Positions 62,276-64,000 of a stretch of DNA of 64,000 nucleotides are shown here, in pieces (position 1 is the stretch's first letter; each line of letters starts with the position of its first letter). The stretch is from contig JAJOZX010001729.1 in assembly GCA_023014485.1 (NCBI GenBank), forward strand, positions 682,001 to 746,000, written 5' to 3'. The stretch comes from Bathynomus jamesi (Eukaryota > Arthropoda > Malacostraca > Isopoda > Cirolanidae). The notes beneath the pieces are model-generated. The model was not told where the DNA came from. It did no database searches and was given only the letters and a program-made list of their open reading frames with translations. The position numbers and the translations under genes are program-made.

Positions 62276-62797
62276 GTTAACAATATTACTAAACCACTTT
62301 TTTTAGTCCAGTAACGATTACGAATTAAATCGTCCACTCTTTTGTTTAATTTTCTGTTCCGAGTTCTGCACCTTCTCCGTAAGTTGTAAATATCGTCCAA
62401 AAGTGTACTTCTCTAAGCAAGAGGAACGGTGGGAAAAAAAAAATCTTTCTTCGGATTCTCTGAAGGCGTCCTTCACTTCGATGCCGGCTACATCAATAAG
62501 TTTCTTTAAAATAATTCTTTGGTGTCACCAAACGGTGTTATCATTCAACATACGGTATCATTTTCCAAGCAGGGATTTTGGGATGACTTTTTCACTATAA
62601 CACTTACTAAGGAAATTGAATTGGTTCTTTATAGAATGTGCTTGAGCAATAGCAGGACGGTAACGTCTACAAATCGACCAGGGAGAAGGAAAGGTATTTG
62701 TAAAAAGAGCAACAATGAAGGGGACACGCGTGGTCTCCATTATATGGGATGAATTTAACAATTAAACGCGTGAAATGAATGAATGAATGAATGATGC

Positions 62798-63190
62798 AAG
62801 GAAAAAAAAGTGATTCAAAGGACTTTCGTGTATTCAGAAGTACACCTCGTCAGGGAATGAAGGGAGAAGGCGAGATGACAAAAATATATACAACGGGACA
62901 GAAAAACAAAGATTAGCACATGATTAACAAGAGTTGATCAGAGGCAAAAGGTATTTTAACGGAATATTTTCAATTTTATACATTCCCGCACTGTTATTGA
63001 AATTATTTTTAAAATGGATAAATGCACATTCTAGAATATTCCTTTCAATTATCTGTTTTTAACGAGTGCTTTAGAACTGTCCCACTTTATACTATGATCA
63101 CATCTATACATATGGTTAAACAATGCATTAGAATTATTTGTTGTTCTACACGCATATTTATACTGTTTTACATATACTGTATATACATAA
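62798..63190 (-). repeat. PLE pseudo-LTR, right copy
   Basis: The second direct copy; it lies upstream of the RT on the coding (minus) strand. It includes GTTAAACAATGCATTAGAATT and the ends of the GIY-YIG coding region as non-coding DNA. Confidence 0.85.
62824..62853 (-). ncRNA. Hammerhead-ribozyme-like core in right pseudo-LTR
   Basis: The same arrangement as in the left copy: CTGACGA (62,853-62,847), GGTGTA, TACAC, GAAA (62,827-62,824), here with a single extra G. Conservation in both pseudo-LTRs supports a structural role. Confidence 0.5.
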
Positions 63191-63225
63191 AACGTTAGAT
63201 ATTAGGGTATGTGTATATGTATGTG

Positions 63226-63805
63226 CAGTGGTGTAGTGCTAAATAAAGAAGTGAGGGAACGCATTTTGAAAGTGTTACTCAGATGCGGGGGAAAGAATGG
63301 CGAGCGCGGCGAGCCCATACAGCTGGGGGTCCGGGGGCACTGTAAGCCCCCCCCGGGAAATCTTTTGAAATCTGACCAATTTCAGGGATATTTTGAGGTC
63401 ATATGCACTGGATATTAGGATATATTCCAAGGTTGAAGATGCAGTATTTCCAGTGTCATTAGATATACGACATCAGTACGATCACTAAAAATAGCTAACA
63501 ACTGGAATGATTAACTAAAAAAAAGTTAACTGGTACGCCGTGGTGACTGTTTCACCAGATCTTTATAGGCTAGCATTGCCTCAGTCGAAGCTAAAAGAAA
63601 TGAAACAGTAATGATTCTTTCTCATATTTCTTCTAGGGGTGGGAATTAAAATTTCATGACGTTAGAGATTTGTAAGTTCGGATTTATTTGAAATAGTGAG
63701 GGAACGCCGTTCCGTCTACCAAAAAAAGTAAGGGAACGCCGTTCCGTCTACCAAAAAAAGTAAGGGAACGCCGTTCCCAAGCGTTCCCACAGCACTACAC
63801 CACTG
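63226..63805. mobile_element. Non-autonomous hAT element, 580 bp
   Basis: CAGTGGTGTAGTGCT at the left and AGCACTACACCACTG at the right, with a perfect 8-bp target duplication TGTATGTG (63,218-63,225; 63,806-63,813). Near the right end the unit GGGAACGCCGTTCC-GTCTACCAAAAAAAGTAA repeats about three times (63,700-63,775), and GAGGGAACGCATTTT lies near the left end. No coding region. Confidence 0.95.
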
Positions 63806-63813
63806 TGTATGTG

Positions 63814-64000
63814 TATAAAGCACACGCGCCCAACGTAAACTCGGAGCAATACCTTTCCTGCATCTCACACGCAACATATACTTTGTTCGAGACCAAAATG
63901 CATAATTTTATGTAATATAAACAAAGTAACTTTGTAGGAAATTGTGAAATTCATTGTTATGTATTATTTCTTCCCGCTATATAAATTTCAGACTTTGGAT
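63814..64000. other. No gene recognised
   Basis: Short AT-rich end of the window, with no motif or repeat boundary visible. Confidence 0.6.

Larger units (their letters stand above)
60293..63190 (-). mobile_element. Penelope-like element (PLE) with pseudo-LTRs, minus strand
   Basis: Direct repeats of about 400 bp (60,293-60,700 and 62,798-63,190) flank a minus-strand coding region with a Penelope RT and a GIY-YIG nuclease. Shared parts include CTTTCGTGTATTCAGAAGTA, GGGAATGAAGGGAGAAGGCG and TAAATGCACATTCTAGAATA. Tandem pseudo-LTRs are a known PLE trait. Several frame changes make the copy inactive. Confidence 0.88.

Overview
This is eukaryotic, almost certainly arthropod, nuclear DNA made nearly entirely of transposable elements nested in one another. 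I see no ordinary host gene. The arthropod reading rests on an interstitial (TTAGG)n tract near 5.94 kb, on abundant mariner, piggyBac and hAT remnants, and on the mix of non-LTR, Penelope-like and SINE elements. Which arthropod group cannot be told from the sequence; a crustacean or another large-genome lineage would fit. No prokaryotic operons, rRNA operon, functional tRNA or CRISPR array is visible.

Layout. 0-7.3 kb: AT-rich DNA with a hAT-like MITE, nested fold-back repeats and a Merlin-type transposase fragment. 7.3-13 kb: a CR1/Jockey-type LINE, fold-back repeats that share an AACCTAACCAATCG core, and a second LINE carrying a hAT MITE with a perfect 8-bp target duplication. 13.29-16.31 kb: a minus-strand LINE bounded by a 15-bp target duplication, with a degenerate 2A-like motif near its N terminus. 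16.5-24.1 kb: a mariner, a 5S-rRNA-derived SINE-like sequence, a deleted mariner, a hAT MITE and a large inverted-dimer mariner. 24.69-27.05 kb: a TIR transposon encoding a probable DDE transposase of a family I cannot name, full length apart from two in-frame TAG codons. 29-31.85 kb: a MITE, tRNA-derived SINEs, a fold-back mariner and a piggyBac pseudogene.

31,863-49,342: a complete 17.48-kb Maverick/Polinton (adintovirus-like endogenous virus) with long TIRs starting AGTAGTATAGCC and a 5-of-6 matching target duplication. Its left half is leftward: two or three unknown proteins and a protein-primed DNA polymerase B broken by several frameshifts. Its centre is a compact rightward late block: packaging ATPase, two small proteins, chromodomain integrase, penton-like protein, membrane-active/core-like protein, major capsid protein and adenain-like protease. 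Most late genes are open. The right arm holds a duplicated, apparently spliced leftward gene and several tandem repeat arrays.

49.3-64 kb: a TTAA-flanked piggyBac MITE, a SINE, another fold-back mariner, then an I-clade LINE of about 6 kb (endonuclease, RT, RNase H, CCHC) split by a 3.37-kb hAT-like transposon with 235-bp TIRs. A Penelope-like element follows, with pseudo-LTR direct repeats, a GIY-YIG domain and hammerhead-like cores, and then a hAT MITE with a perfect 8-bp target duplication. The insertions allow partial dating: the Polinton landed 15 bp past the stop codon of an older piggyBac gene, and the hAT-like element entered the I-LINE after that LINE had integrated.
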